Source: Actinopolyspora alba
GTDB lineage: Bacteria; Actinomycetota; Actinomycetes; Mycobacteriales; Pseudonocardiaceae
Reading direction: 5' to 3'
NCBI RefSeq assembly: GCF_900112765.1
Contig: NZ_FOMZ01000017.1
Coordinates: 1-64,000 of the forward strand
Length of the DNA stretch: 64,000 bases
A program made the position numbers and the translations under genes. The notes beneath the pieces were generated by a model that saw only the letters and a program-made list of their open reading frames with translations, made no database searches and was not told the origin of the DNA. Below, in pieces: positions 1-7,655 of this stretch. Numbering within the stretch: the stretch's first letter is position 1; every line of letters starts with the position of its first letter.

Positions 1-654
1 CACCTGGTAGAGGTCACCGTCGATGTCGATGGTGACCGAGGTGGGGCGACCGACTCGGTGACGGCGACGGGTGAGCACCCGTTCTGGGTGCCCAATCGGG
101 ACGAGTGGGTCGACGCGGCCGATCTCCAGGCTGGGGATCGGGTGCGCACCGCTGAGGGTGAGCAGCGGCTGGTCACCAGCATCCGCACCTGGACCGCCCT
201 GCAGCGCGTCCACAACCTCACCATCAACAACACCCACACCTACTACGTCGCCCTCAACGGCCACGACGAAACACTCGTCCACAATTCGGGCGATCGTCCG
301 TGTGGTCCGGATCCCGAAGGGAATATCGTTTACCGTGCGCTTGCCGAAGGTGAGGACCCATCTGTGGGGCTTCACGCTCGGGCGCCTAACAAGGTGAATG
401 CTGAACCTGTCTCGCACGTTGCCGGGCTGAAGGAGAGCCCCTGGATATCCACATCCAAAGAGCCGAGTATAGCGTTCGATAAGTACAATCAGGGGCATGG
501 CGTGGTGGCGATCGACTCGCGGTTCGTTGAAAGAGCAGAAGACATTTCCTCCGGACCCTTCACCAGTAGGAGACATAGAGCTTATGCCAGGAAGGATCAG
601 GAGGTTCTGATCTTTCGACATGTGCCGGTCGAGGCCATCGTGGGCCGTTGGTGA
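1..654 (+). CDS. 3' end of a polymorphic toxin: Hint domain plus ART-like C-terminal toxin (partial)
   Basis: The reading frame is open from base 1, so the gene starts outside the window. The visible 217 residues begin inside a Hint (hedgehog/intein) domain with the block GEHPFWV and the terminal LVHN (N95), where Hint domains cleave. The 122 residues after it are the toxin. They show VYR (R112), a WISTS strand (S150-S152) and a late DQE (E201). This order fits the R-S-E layout of ADP-ribosyltransferase folds, and I infer an ART-like effector without having matched a named family. Bacterial Hint-toxin proteins are normally secreted contact-dependent toxins whose tip is released by Hint autoproteolysis. 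The presumed immunity gene follows 11 bases downstream. This is probably the only cassette still attached to a full-length N-terminus. Confidence 0.82.
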   Translation, partial: HLVEVTVDVDGDRGGATDSVTATGEHPFWVPNRDEWVDAADLQAGDRVRTAEGEQRLVTSIRTWTALQRVHNLTINNTHTYYVALNGHDETLVHNSGDRPCGPDPEGNIVYRALAEGEDPSVGLHARAPNKVNAEPVSHVAGLKESPWISTSKEPSIAFDKYNQGHGVVAIDSRFVERAEDISSGPFTSRRHRAYARKDQEVLIFRHVPVEAIVGRW

Positions 655-665
655 GGAGATTGCTG

Positions 666-968
666 ATGGAGGACGATCTGCTGGAGGCATTGGAAGAAGC
701 CTGGGATGTCGAGTCTGGGTTCTTGGGAAAGCTTCGTGCAGGCCGATTTGATCCCGAGGCCGGGGAAGCCTACGTGGCGCTGCTGTCGAGGATTCCGCCG
801 ATCGGGGAAACCGTCGATTCGAGGCTAGTTCAGCTGATCTGGTTTGCTCCCACACTCATTGAATGGCAGACTGAAAGAGCCGCTAAAAACGAGAAAGAAG
901 TGGAAAAATTGGGGCACATCTGGGACCAAGTTCGCGAAGCCTTGATCGCCCTTCTGGGGCTTCCCTGA
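666..968 (+). CDS. Candidate immunity protein, family A copy 1
   Basis: A 100-residue acidic protein directly after the ART-like toxin. I chose ATG 666 because a GAGGAG ribosome site lies about 8 bases upstream; a GTG at 648 is possible. No known domain is recognised. A same-length homologue lies at 1395-1697, and a third remnant at 3842-3916 keeps only the last 25 codons. Position immediately 3' of a toxin and duplication across the locus argue for an immunity role. The alternative is an unrelated small protein carried with the cassette. Confidence 0.75.
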   Translation: MEDDLLEALEEAWDVESGFLGKLRAGRFDPEAGEAYVALLSRIPPIGETVDSRLVQLIWFAPTLIEWQTERAAKNEKEVEKLGHIWDQVREALIALLGLP

Positions 969-1110
969 AGTTGTTGACTACGTAGGCTGCGCTTGTTTGC
1001 GTTTCGGTGAAGCTGTGTTAGCCCCAAGGGCTTACTAGGCCGGAGTGGGGTAAGGCTGCTGGCATGGTGGGTGGCCTTGAATCTACCGATGAGTTCCTGT
1101 GGGGGCGGGG

Positions 1111-1174
1111 GATCGGGAGTGGTGCTGGTGGTGCGTGTGCGCCGAACAGCTTTGTGCCGGGGATCTGGGGGTGA
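1111..1174 (+). pseudogene. Truncated start of a Hint cassette
   Basis: In one frame the bases read GAGGACAPNSFVPG followed by IWG and a stop. This matches the start of the intact Hint cassettes (GAGGSCTPNSFVPG) and then breaks off. It is the scar of a deleted Hint-toxin cassette between two family A immunity genes. The rest of 969-1394 holds no gene that I can support. Confidence 0.7.
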
Positions 1175-1394
1175 TTGACGTAACACGCGGGAGTTTGGGT
1201 TGTTGTGACTGGGTGTGCATGGTGGAGAAATGCTGCTGTTACTCGTCGATGCCCGCTGTTGTGGTTGTCAAATTCTCTGGTTTGTCGTCGTCCTGAAGCT
1301 TGCTCCCTGGATACTTATTCGGGAGGTTCGGGAGGTTCTGGTCTGTCAGTGTGTCGAGTGAGGCTGTCGTGCGCCGGTGAATAGGAGGTTGGTG

Positions 1395-1697
1395 ATGGAC
1401 GAAGAGCTGCTGGAGGCGTTGGACGAGGTGTGGGACATTGACACCGGCTTTTTGGGAAGGCTCCGTGCGGGCCATTTCGATCCCGAGGCGGGGGAGGAGT
1501 ATGTAGCGTTGTTGTCGCGGATTCCTCCGGTCGGGGACACCGTTGACTACAGGCTGGTCCAACGGATCTGGTTCGCCCCCACGTTCATCGAGTGGCAGAT
1601 CGAGAGGGCCACCAAAAGCCCTGGGGACGAGGTCAGGTTGCGGCGGATCGAGAGTCAGGTCCGCGAAGCCGTGGTTGCTGTTCTGGGTGTTCCCTAG
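1395..1697 (+). CDS. Candidate immunity protein, family A copy 2
   Basis: A 100-residue homologue of the protein at 666-968, with shared blocks such as LLEAL, DPEAGE, YVALLSRIPP and IWFAP. ATG 1395 follows AGGAGG by 6 bases. It has no intact toxin of its own, because the cassette upstream is reduced to the Hint scar at 1111-1174. It is therefore an orphan immunity gene. The 3' flank (about 1690-1760) resembles the flanks at 3910 and 8757, which marks a shared cassette boundary. Confidence 0.75.
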   Translation: MDEELLEALDEVWDIDTGFLGRLRAGHFDPEAGEEYVALLSRIPPVGDTVDYRLVQRIWFAPTFIEWQIERATKSPGDEVRLRRIESQVREAVVAVLGVP

Positions 1698-1794
1698 AGT
1701 TATCGAACAGCAGTCATGCTCGGCCGCCTGACGCCGAAGCTGTGTTGGAGCCAGGAGATTTCAATCGGGCGAAACGGATAAAGTCCCTGGCTCT

Positions 1795-2697
1795 GTGACG
1801 ATCCTGACAGTCATCGCTGAGCTTCCCCGAAACGGGCCTGGTGCTGGTGGTTCGTGTACGCCGAATAGTTTCGTGCCGGGTACCGAGGTGGTGTTGGCCG
1901 ATGGGTCGCGCGAGGCGATCGAGGAGGTCGAGCTCGGTGATCGGGTGTTGGCCACCGACCCGGAGACGGGGGAGACCGGGCCGGAGCGGGTGACGGCCAC
2001 CATCACCGGCGAGGGTGAGAAACAGCTGGTGGAGGTCACTGTCGATGTCGATGGTGACCGGGGTGGGGCGACCGACTCGGTGACGGCGACGGGTGAGCAC
2101 CCGTTCTGGGTGCCCAATCGGGACGAGTGGGTCGACGCCGAGGACCTCACGGCCGGGGATCGGGTGCGCACCGCTGAGGGTGAGCAGCGGCTGGTCACCG
2201 GTATCCGCACCTGGACCGCGCTGCAGCGAGTCCACAACCTCACCATCAACGACACCCACACCTACTACGTCGCCCTCAACGGCCACGACGAAACACTCGT
2301 CCACAACAGCGAGTGCGGACAGAGTCGGTTCTGGAGCACTACCGAGTATCAGGGGCAGCGCATATATCAGAGAGATGACCTCGTGGATCCAGCGCTTTAT
2401 TCTGCTAAAGACACGTATGGACGTAGTAATCTGAAGCGTATGAAGCAAGGAGTTGCTCCGATTGGTCCGGACGGTAAGTCGGTGAACTTGCATCACATGT
2501 TGCAGACGCAGGATGGGCCGATCGCTGAGGTTACGAGTACCATGCACCTGAATAAACCTGGATACGGTATCCTGCACTGGAAGGCTGGTAGTGACATTCC
2601 CAGTGGTATCGACCGGGTAGCCTTCGAGGGATGGAAGAAGCAGTACTGGAGGGACAGGGCTGCTGGATTCATCGCGAGAGGATTTCGTGGGAAATGA
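1795..2697 (+). CDS. Orphan Hint-toxin cassette with LHH nuclease (HNH/Endo VII superfamily)
   Basis: A 300-residue protein with no secretion or repeat region. The Hint domain spans residues 21-171, from C21 (GGSCTPNS) through GEHPFWV to the terminal VHN. The toxin spans 172-300. It carries GPDG, then VNLHHMLQ (LHH at 232-234), a GPI block and a later His, which is the arrangement of the LHH family of HNH/Endo VII nucleases. I expect DNA cleavage in a target cell. The GTG start at 1795 has no clear ribosome site, so this is probably a silent tip that becomes active after recombination onto the full-length gene upstream. Its stop overlaps the ATG of the SUKH gene. Confidence 0.82.
   Translation: MTILTVIAELPRNGPGAGGSCTPNSFVPGTEVVLADGSREAIEEVELGDRVLATDPETGETGPERVTATITGEGEKQLVEVTVDVDGDRGGATDSVTATGEHPFWVPNRDEWVDAEDLTAGDRVRTAEGEQRLVTGIRTWTALQRVHNLTINDTHTYYVALNGHDETLVHNSECGQSRFWSTTEYQGQRIYQRDDLVDPALYSAKDTYGRSNLKRMKQGVAPIGPDGKSVNLHHMLQTQDGPIAEVTSTMHLNKPGYGILHWKAGSDIPSGIDRVAFEGWKKQYWRDRAAGFIARGFRGK
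1841..2307 (+). repeat. 467-bp Hint direct repeat, copy 2
   Basis: This segment is nearly identical to 4848-5314, with no length difference. Its last 285 bases match 1-285. It encodes the whole Hint domain from GAGGSC to VHN. It provides long homology next to each toxin tip, enough for homologous recombination to swap tips. Confidence 0.9.
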
Positions 2698-3182
2698 GTA
2701 TGAGTGATGTCGACGAGTTTGTCCGGCTCGTCGTTGCGAACAGCCATTTAGCTAACCACTACGCCTCTCCGCCTGACGCCGAGTTGATCAACTGGGCGGA
2801 GAGCAGTGTGGGACTGAAGCTTCCGCCGACCTTTCGTCGTTACCTTGAGACTCTTGGTGGTTGTGATCTTCCGGGGGAGGAGATTTACGGTCTTTTTCGG
2901 GATAGGTCTGACGATTCGGTGGTGCATGGTTTTTCCGAAGAAACTTTGGAATCTCGAAGAGATATAGTTAATTTTCCAGGTTTTTTGATTCCTTTTATGG
3001 AAGACGGCATGGGGGGATTTTATGTGATGGATACCTCTCAGGCTGATGCTTCCGGTGAGGCTCCGGTATATATATGGACCCCTGAGTTTAAAGATTCTCC
3101 AGGGGAATACGTAGGGCAGGACTTTGGTGAGGTGGCTTTGATGATGGCCTCTCGTGCAATTGCTAGCGAAGACGTAGAATAG
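2694..3182 (+). CDS. SUKH (SMI1/KNR4) family immunity protein
   Basis: A 162-residue protein. Its ATG overlaps the toxin stop as ATGA, with GAGAGGA upstream, so translation is coupled to the LHH toxin. The body has the SUKH layout: an N-terminal helix, LKLPPTFRRYLETLGG, and a later GMGGFYVMDT strand pair. SUKH proteins are common immunity partners of nuclease toxins. The region 2900-3180 is clearly AT-richer than the Hint segment, as expected for a recently acquired tip and immunity pair. Confidence 0.82.
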   Translation: MSMSDVDEFVRLVVANSHLANHYASPPDAELINWAESSVGLKLPPTFRRYLETLGGCDLPGEEIYGLFRDRSDDSVVHGFSEETLESRRDIVNFPGFLIPFMEDGMGGFYVMDTSQADASGEAPVYIWTPEFKDSPGEYVGQDFGEVALMMASRAIASEDVE

Positions 3183-3311
3183 TGTAGTGCCAGGCAGCGT
3201 TGATCGTGTAATAGGGTTGTCGGATTTTTGCGCCGAGTGCGAAGATGCGTTTGGGATGGGCTCGTTGGTTGTGCCGACGGCGGTAGGGACGATGGCGGTG
3301 TTCTGCTCGTC

Positions 3312-3716
3312 GTGACTGGCGATTTCTGTAGTGTCTTCGTGGAAGTAGTTCGTAGTTCGGGGCAATGGCGTTATCTGGAGCCGGAGGCCTTGATGGGAAA
3401 GTGGGAACAATTTGTCGCGGACTGCGAGAGGGGGTACCCCTACGATAGGGAGGACTACTTCAACGATCGGACATTTCGGGGAAGCATTGAGGATGTTTTA
3501 AACGCTCCTGTATTGCAGGATTTTTCAGAAATGGTGGTGTTTCGTACCAGGGTGGAGATCATCGACGCGCGCTTTCGGCCGTTACTGATTCCGGATGTAT
3601 TTCCCAAGTTTGGTGAGGAGGAGTGGTGGTTGCGTGGTTTGGTGCGTTATGCGCGGCGGAAACTGGTTTCCGAGGTGTGGGAAAGCTTTGGTGTCGAGAT
3701 CGCTGAGGTTGAGTAA
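3312..3716 (+). CDS. Candidate immunity protein, family C copy 1
   Basis: About 134 residues, no recognised domain. The core YPYDREDYFNDRT, FRTRVEIIDARFRPLLIP and RYARRKLVSE is nearly identical to the protein at 10773-11186. The GTG at 3312 is chosen because homology to that paralogue begins there; the frame is open further upstream and no strong ribosome site decides. It follows the SUKH gene without a toxin of its own. Duplication within the locus supports an immunity role. Confidence 0.65.
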   Translation: MTGDFCSVFVEVVRSSGQWRYLEPEALMGKWEQFVADCERGYPYDREDYFNDRTFRGSIEDVLNAPVLQDFSEMVVFRTRVEIIDARFRPLLIPDVFPKFGEEEWWLRGLVRYARRKLVSEVWESFGVEIAEVE

Positions 3717-3841
3717 GGCGCCCGGCCATGGCTGTGTCCGATTGGTGTGGGGTTTTGGTGTATGGTTTTGGGTGATGTTGTCGGGGATGTGAAAATGTCT
3801 TGGCTGATGCGGGGGTAGTGCTCGGAACCGAGTACAGTGCT

Positions 3842-3916
3842 GACGAGACGAACAAGTTGGAACGCGTCGGGGATCGAGTTCGCGAAGTCTTGACCCTTGG
3901 TCTGGGGCTTCCTTGG
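3842..3916 (+). pseudogene. Remnant of a family A immunity gene
   Basis: The frame reads DETNKLERVGDRVREVLTLG followed by LGLP. This aligns with the last 25 residues of the protein at 666-968 (VEKLGHIWDQVREALIALLG followed by LP). The terminal stop is changed to TGG and the 5' part is missing. Confidence 0.7.
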
Positions 3917-4090
3917 CACTGTTGAACACGTGGTTCATGCTCGGTTGATTGAGGGCGATGTTGTGCTGATGCCAGGGTGCTTTGTCGGTCGCAGTGGGTA
4001 ATGTGCGTCACTGCTAGTGTCCAGTTTCTTTCATGGGTGGTCTGCTTCGTTGCCGCGTTCGTAGGGCATGTAGTGAGGAGTTGGTGTCTG
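3905..4090 (+). repeat. Cassette-boundary repeat, copy 1
   Basis: About 185 bases that closely match 8755-8937. The segment runs from the end of a family A remnant through GAACACGTGGTTCATGC to the ribosome site of a family B immunity gene. It ends with a scar of a toxin gene at 4035-4064, which reads WSASLPRS then stop, like the end of the intact toxin at 5657-5683. Nothing else is seen in 3717-4090. Confidence 0.75.
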
Positions 4091-4576
4091 GTGTCTGTGG
4101 ACTGGAAAATTGAGATCGTCGAGTACGGTGATATCCCTCAAGTTGAGGATGACACCGTTCCGCAGGATGAAGCCGAGCGGCGGTGGAACCGTTATGTGGA
4201 GCTGGCTGACTCCGTGACCGGTGATGAGGGTCCTGAGGGGGTTGTTGCGATCGTGTCTTCGTTGAAGGTCCAAGACGATTACGGTGCTTACGAATCGGCG
4301 TATGGTGCTCTGGAGCGTTTCCCTCCCGCGGATCTCGGGAAGGGTGTCGCTTGGGCGGCTGAGGAGCTCACTCGAATTCCGTATGATCGCAGCGGAATCG
4401 TTCTTGTGACTGTGGCCAGATTGCCCGCCGCTGCCGCGGAGGCGTTCAACGAGGCGGTCAAGTCCGTTCCTGGGGAGGTTCGGAACAGGCTTCGCGATGT
4501 TGTCGATTTCCACGAAGCGAATGACTGGCTCGCCGAGGACGGGGACAAAGGCATCATCAAGGTGCCCCGCGAGTAG
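4091..4576 (+). CDS. Candidate immunity protein, family B copy 1
   Basis: A 161-residue acidic protein. GTG 4091 lies 10 bases after GAGGAG, and the same site and start (VSVDWK) recur in the two paralogues. No named family is assigned. Shared blocks are PQDEAERRWNRYVEL, RFPPADLGKGVAWAAEELT and DVVDFHEANDWLAEDGDKG. The intact pair at 4724-6195 shows the family partners the HNH-like toxin. Here the toxin is gone, leaving only its last codons at 4035-4064, so this is an orphan immunity gene. Confidence 0.72.
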   Translation: MSVDWKIEIVEYGDIPQVEDDTVPQDEAERRWNRYVELADSVTGDEGPEGVVAIVSSLKVQDDYGAYESAYGALERFPPADLGKGVAWAAEELTRIPYDRSGIVLVTVARLPAAAAEAFNEAVKSVPGEVRNRLRDVVDFHEANDWLAEDGDKGIIKVPRE

Positions 4577-4723
4577 GGAACGATCGACACCGGCCACCGC
4601 AGCCTGCGTGTGACCGCATACCTCCCCTGGCATCTGACGCCAAAACACTGAAGGTGAGCGACCTCGAACAACGGTGTCGTCGCTGGAGCCGGTGCTGGCC
4701 GCGGATGCCGTGTCTGCGGGTTC

Positions 4724-5683
4724 GTGCCGGATGCGTTGGGGGCTGTGGGTGGTCTCCGGCGTGGTGGCGGCATGTCGCGTCCGGGGTCGGCGCCGGATCT
4801 GCCCGGTGGTGGTTCGGCACGGTCGTCGGGCTCTGGCGGTTCGTCGGGTGCTGGTGGTTCGTGCACGCCGAACAGTTTCGTGCCGGGTACCGAGGTGGTG
4901 TTGGCCGATGGGTCGCGCGAGGCGATCGAGGAGGTCGAGCTCGGTGATCGGGTGTTGGCCACCGACCCGGAGACGGGGGAGACCGGGCCGGAGCGGGTGA
5001 CGGCCACCATCACCGGCGAGGGTGAGAAACAGCTGGTGGAGGTCACTGTCGATGTCGATGGTGACCGGGGTGGGGCGACCGACTCGGTGACGGCGACGGG
5101 TGAGCACCCGTTCTGGGTGCCCAACCGGGACGAGTGGGTCGACGCGGCCGATCTCCAGGCCGGGGATCGGGTGCGCACCGCTGAGGGTGAGCAGCGGCTG
5201 GTCACCGGTATCCGCACCTGGACCGCGCTGCAGCGAGTCCACAACCTCACCATCAACGACACCCACACCTACTACGCCGCCCTCAACGGCCACGACGAAA
5301 CACTCGTCCACAACGTCAAGTGTGGGGCGAACGGTGGTTGGCATGGAGCTCTGAAAAAGGCGGGGCCGGGGAAAGAGATCAACCATATCCCAGCCAACAC
5401 GACCAGTCCCCTCGCGCATCACAGTGGTCCTGCGATTCGGATGGATATCGCTGACCATCGTGCGTTGTACAGCACGGGGGGTTCGTTGCCTGCCCAAGCA
5501 TGGCGTACGAGGCAGAAGGAGTTGGTCGATGCTGGAGACTTCCGTGGTGCCATGCAAATGGATGTGGACGACATTCGATCTCGTTTTGGCAGCAAGTACG
5601 ATGAGGCGATCCGAGAGATGTGGGTAAGTCTCAGCAGCAACAAGGCCCTTCGGAGATGGGCCTCTTCGTTGCCGCGGTCGTAG
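4724..5683 (+). CDS. Orphan Hint-toxin cassette with HNH-like nuclease toxin
   Basis: A 319-residue protein. Residues 1-46 are a Gly/Ser-rich linker, the Hint domain runs from C47 to N197, and the toxin is 198-319. The toxin has EINHIPA (E218, H221), a HH pair (232-233) and MDIADHR (D244, H245). This His-rich pattern resembles HNH/Endo VII superfamily toxins of the EHHH type, but the exact family is an inference. No secretion domain or good ribosome site is present, so it is probably a silent cassette. The linker looks like the tail of a full-length toxin captured with the Hint domain. The immunity gene of family B follows 26 bases after the stop. Confidence 0.75.
   Translation: MPDALGAVGGLRRGGGMSRPGSAPDLPGGGSARSSGSGGSSGAGGSCTPNSFVPGTEVVLADGSREAIEEVELGDRVLATDPETGETGPERVTATITGEGEKQLVEVTVDVDGDRGGATDSVTATGEHPFWVPNRDEWVDAADLQAGDRVRTAEGEQRLVTGIRTWTALQRVHNLTINDTHTYYAALNGHDETLVHNVKCGANGGWHGALKKAGPGKEINHIPANTTSPLAHHSGPAIRMDIADHRALYSTGGSLPAQAWRTRQKELVDAGDFRGAMQMDVDDIRSRFGSKYDEAIREMWVSLSSNKALRRWASSLPRS
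4848..5314 (+). repeat. 467-bp Hint direct repeat, copy 3
   Basis: Same length as copy 2 at 1841-2307 and nearly identical in bases, although the toxins that follow are unrelated. The sharp loss of identity after the VHN codons marks the recombination boundary between conserved Hint and variable tip. Confidence 0.9.
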
Positions 5684-5709
5684 GGCATGTAGTGAGGAGT
5701 TGGTGTCTG

Positions 5710-6195
5710 GTGTCTGTGGACTGGAAGGTTGAGATCGTCGAGTGCGGTGATATCGTCCAGGATGAGGATGAGACCGTTCCGCAGGATGAAGCTGAGCGGC
5801 GGTGGAACCGTTATGTGGAACTGGCCGACTCCGTGACCGGTGATGAAGGTCCGGAGGCGGTTGTTCCGATCGTTTCTTCGTTGCGAGCCGAAGAGGACTA
5901 CGGTGCTTATGAAGCCGCGCATGGCGCTTTAGAGCGTTTCCCGCTCGCTGATCTTGGGAAGGGTGTCGCTTGGGCGGCCGAGGAGCTCACTCGGATTCCG
6001 TATGATCAAAGTGGAATTGTGCTTGTGATTGTGGCCAGGTCTTCCGCCGAGGCGGCGGAGGCGTTCAATCAGGAGATAAAGTTCGTTCCGGGGGATGTTC
6101 GGAGCAGGCTTCGCGATGTTGTCGATTTCCACGAAGCGAACGAGTGGCTCGCCGAGGACGGGGACAAAGGTGTCATCAAGGTGCCGCGTGAATGA
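5710..6195 (+). CDS. Immunity protein, family B copy 2 (paired with HNH-like toxin)
   Basis: A 161-residue protein starting at GTG 5710, 10 bases after GAGGAG. It is closely related to 4091-4576 and 8938-9426. It is the only one of the three still next to an intact toxin, which identifies the family as the likely immunity partner of the HNH-like tip. Small differences among the copies (for instance VVPIVSSLRAEEDYGAYEAA here) could tune specificity toward variant toxins. Confidence 0.75.
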   Translation: MSVDWKVEIVECGDIVQDEDETVPQDEAERRWNRYVELADSVTGDEGPEAVVPIVSSLRAEEDYGAYEAAHGALERFPLADLGKGVAWAAEELTRIPYDQSGIVLVIVARSSAEAAEAFNQEIKFVPGDVRSRLRDVVDFHEANEWLAEDGDKGVIKVPRE

Positions 6196-6278
6196 CCGCG
6201 TGAGTTCAGGGGTGTCATGAATCGAGAACAGTGGGCTTGTGCATCGCGAAGCTTGGCTTTTTGGGAGTCTGTTGCAGG

Positions 6279-6647
6279 ATGGGTGAGAAATCAGTGGCGA
6301 ACTCGCTGAGGCCTGAATGTCTTCCGGAAGGATTTACCTATCCTCGGGAGTTCGTTCGTGTGGTGGAGCTCGGGCTCACGGACCTGGAACCGTGGCTGTT
6401 TCTTGCGGGAGAAGGGCTCGTGGAGCGCTGTGCTGGTCTGCGGGAGCGCTATCCGGACAGGAATGTGATCCCGTTCGCTCGTAGGATCGACAACGATGAT
6501 GTCGCTTGTTGGGATCTCGATCGCGATGCCCGCGTGGTGATCGTCCACGATTTCGCTTCGCCGGGGTGGGAGCGGCAGGGAGAGTACGAGGGCTTCTACG
6601 ACTGGCTCCGCCAAGCGGTGGAGGATCTGATCGAGTATGACAACTGA
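6279..6647 (+). CDS. SUKH-like (SMI1/KNR4) orphan immunity protein
   Basis: 122 residues from ATG 6279. The layout LPEGFTYPREF, ERYPDRNVIPFARRIDNDDVAC and VVIVHDF, ending in EGFYDWLRQAVEDL, is typical of SUKH-fold proteins: a beta sheet after an N-terminal helix and a C-terminal helix. No toxin lies next to it. The ribosome site is weak (GGAG about 11 bases upstream), and a start further upstream cannot be excluded. Confidence 0.65.
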   Translation: MGEKSVANSLRPECLPEGFTYPREFVRVVELGLTDLEPWLFLAGEGLVERCAGLRERYPDRNVIPFARRIDNDDVACWDLDRDARVVIVHDFASPGWERQGEYEGFYDWLRQAVEDLIEYDN

Positions 6648-6712
6648 CCTGAAGCCGTTCACGCCGGAGTGCTGGGATCTACTGTGCTGATCGGCAGTGG
6701 AGTTCGGGTTCG

Positions 6713-6991
6713 TTAACGTCCTTGTTCCACGCTCTCGTCTAGATTCTCCCAGGTGCGGGGTTCGACTCCGCACATCCGGCCGACACGGACGATTTCTTCA
6801 TGGAGCTCGCGTGTGAGGACCGCGTCGTACTCGCCGAGCTGCGCGCACATGTTCTCGAAAGCTATCCCCCACTCGGCGTGGACAGCGAGTTCGGTCATGT
6901 CTTTTCGGTCCTCGTCGGACAGCGCGGGAACCCTCCTGATCAACGGGATGAGACTGTTCTCGATGCACTCGATCCGTTCGCGGTTGCGCAT
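6713..6991 (-). CDS. MafI-family immunity protein
   Basis: 92 residues on the minus strand from ATG at 6991, preceded by AGGGG. The pattern AEWGIAFENMCAQLGEYD, then a helix with LHEEIVRVGRMCG and a closing W-x-NL, is that of MafI-type immunity proteins, which partner MafB-like toxins. It is the only gene of the island on this strand and is divergent from 7157-7627. The overlapping plus-strand frame upstream of 7157 is rejected because this family match explains the bases better. Confidence 0.68.
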   Translation of the reverse strand: MRNRERIECIENSLIPLIRRVPALSDEDRKDMTELAVHAEWGIAFENMCAQLGEYDAVLTRELHEEIVRVGRMCGVEPRTWENLDESVEQGR

Positions 6992-7156
6992 GTGTTTTCC
7001 CCTGAGCTGGTGCGTGAAGCGCTCCGAAGAGCGGGAGCTTGGGCTGCGTATCGGTCGCGGACGAGGTTCGGTGTCGGAGTGTATCGTGTCCGGAACGATG
7101 GTTGGTGTTGCAGTCATCACGATTTGACCGTGGTTCATTCCGCCCTCGAGGTTTCG

Positions 7157-7627
7157 ATGATATCTTTTGCGTTTTTCCCTCGCGGTGATGATCCGTCGTG
7201 GAGGGGTGAGTGGATTTCGGAAATCCCTCTTTATGGTATAACAAAGAATGATTTTGTTTTTTATTATTTTAATGTCGATGTCGTAATCAGTGATGGCGAG
7301 AACGATGTTTTGCTGTCGGATCCGGTTGTTTCCGTTGTTGACTTTGTTTTGATGCTTGGCCTGTTGCGGCACGAGGTTAGCAGGTTGGGTGCTTCTATTG
7401 TGATGACGTCGCGAATCAATAAGTATGTCTTCGCGACGAAGCAAGGTGGTGATGTCGAGTTGTCCTACAGTTTTTCGCCTGTGGTTTCGTGTGTTTCCGC
7501 GGATGACATCGAGCGGGCTCCTGTTGTCGCGGCTCGTGCCGCTTTGGACGTGCTGTACGGGGCTCGTGAGGAGTTGAGATCGAATCCGTTCCTGGCTGGG
7601 CTCGTGGATATGGTCCGGGCTGGTTGA
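7157..7627 (+). CDS. Unrecognised orphan immunity-like protein
   Basis: 156 residues from ATG 7157, which follows GAGG by 5 bases. No family is recognised. The protein begins MISFAFFPRGDDPSWRGEW and continues with alternating hydrophobic strands and a Lys/Phe-rich stretch near NKYVFATKQGG. Bases 7205-7300 are strongly AT-rich compared with the flanks, which suggests transfer. Position among orphan immunity genes suggests a similar role, but this is inference only. Confidence 0.6.
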   Translation: MISFAFFPRGDDPSWRGEWISEIPLYGITKNDFVFYYFNVDVVISDGENDVLLSDPVVSVVDFVLMLGLLRHEVSRLGASIVMTSRINKYVFATKQGGDVELSYSFSPVVSCVSADDIERAPVVAARAALDVLYGAREELRSNPFLAGLVDMVRAG

Positions 7628-7655
7628 CCGGTTGCGGAAGGCTACGCTACGGCGG

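Noticed and set aside
4031-5557. Long minus-strand frame antisense to the HNH-like toxin cassette and family B gene
   Set aside because: It mirrors the high-GC coding of the plus strand, and the same antisense frame recurs opposite the other Hint copies. The plus frame gives the Hint domain.
6800-7156. Upstream extension of the plus-strand gene at 7157
   Set aside because: It overlaps the MafI-like gene on the other strand, while ATG 7157 has a good ribosome site.
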